Assembly (NCBI GenBank): GCA_016706255.1
Contig: JADJJZ010000006.1
Coordinates: forward strand, 744,001-808,000
Reading direction: 5' to 3'
From: Bacteroidota bacterium
GTDB lineage: Bacteria > Bacteroidota > Bacteroidia > Chitinophagales > BACL12
DNA: 64,000 bases
The first letter of the stretch is position 1. Every line of letters starts with the position of its first letter. The notes beneath the pieces were generated by a model, which was not told the DNA's origin, did not search any database, and was given only the letters and a program-made list of their open reading frames with translations. Position numbers and translations under genes: made by a program. Below are positions 63,803-64,000 of the stretch, piece after piece.

Positions 63803-64000
63803 TCAGTCGTTGAGCATTGCAATGCAATTGTCCACTTCTTTAATCAGTTCGTTGATGCGCTTTTTAACTTCAGCCTTGTCCTCCGGCTGATTGTCGCCAC
63901 TACCCGCAGCTACTATGGTTTGGGCTGTTTTAACTATTTCAAACTGCTTTTCCAGCTCTTCAATTTTTTTGTTTTTATCGGCCAAACCCCTGCGTTGGGC
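63803..64000 (-). CDS. Coiled-coil protein, ZapB-like (5' end outside window)
   Basis: The frame is open to the edge: five more codons (AQRRG) precede the residues LADKNKKIEELEKQFEIVKTAQ, so the real start lies outside. The visible 65 residues are a coiled coil plus the ending KAEVKKRINELIKEVDNCIAMLND, an end I associate with small proteins encoded between pheT and zapA in Bacteroidota. A link to cell division is inferred from zapA 88 bases downstream. No enzyme motif. Confidence 0.6.
   Translation of the reverse strand, partial: AQRRGLADKNKKIEELEKQFEIVKTAQTIVAAGSGDNQPEDKAEVKKRINELIKEVDNCIAMLND

Overview
The window is chromosomal DNA from a member of the Bacteroidota, probably a Chitinophagales/Sphingobacteriales-like lineage (class-level placement is inference). 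The evidence is an alternative complex III (act) operon fused to an aa3-type oxidase operon, a TonB-receptor/DUF4249 pair, a protein with a type IX secretion C-terminal sorting domain, a short AtpC, the carA-eno-ftsB order, and promoter elements of the Bacteroidota type (TTTG-N19-TAnnTTTG). Base composition is AT-rich and uniform. There is no phage, insertion sequence, CRISPR array, rRNA or tRNA that I can support.

Layout. 1-2.1 kb: 3' end of carA, eno, ftsB. 2.1-6.1 kb (minus): a VWA-type membrane protein, fabG, sucD. 6.1-11.4 kb (minus): a GNAT-like protein, a BamA-like outer-membrane protein, an MlaE/MlaF lipid transporter core and a secreted beta-propeller-like protein. 11.6-13.4 kb: atpD-atpC from a textbook promoter. 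13.5-18.9 kb (minus): SIMPL protein, TonB receptor with DUF4249 lipoprotein, and another lipoprotein. 19.2-35.8 kb: a 15-gene respiratory operon, actABCDEF, coxBA, ctaB, two subunit III genes, subunit IV, a degenerate Sco paralogue, a normal Sco, a DUF420 protein and a small Cys-motif protein. Together these take electrons from menaquinol through ACIII haems to CuA and O2, and include the copper and haem maturation factors. 35.8-42.4 kb: an SDR, priA, then an Rrf2 regulator, an anion porin and an SLC13 transporter linked by a shared operator. 42.5-48.5 kb (minus): a P-type ATPase and a polysaccharide-type operon. 48.6-51.1 kb: lnt and an inositol-monophosphatase-like gene. 51.2-57.2 kb: a phosphate island with low-affinity PiT plus PhoU-like protein divergent from pstSCAB-phoU; the spacer holds two Pho-box-like direct repeats, and pstC is broken. 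57.2-57.9 kb: a gene-free tract made of degenerate repeat words. 57.9-60.4 kb: a fasciclin protein and an uncharacterised three-gene envelope cassette behind a Crp/Fnr-type site. 60.7-64 kb (minus): a DUF6090-like protein, rny, zapA and the end of a ZapB-like coiled-coil gene.

The best candidates for something undescribed are the 58.6-60.4 kb cysteine-motif cassette (Crp/Fnr-like operator, perfect 17-bp hairpin in the third gene), the Rrf2-porin-SLC13 regulon, and the copper-site-altered Sco paralogue. Most of the rest is core metabolism in a conserved Bacteroidota arrangement.
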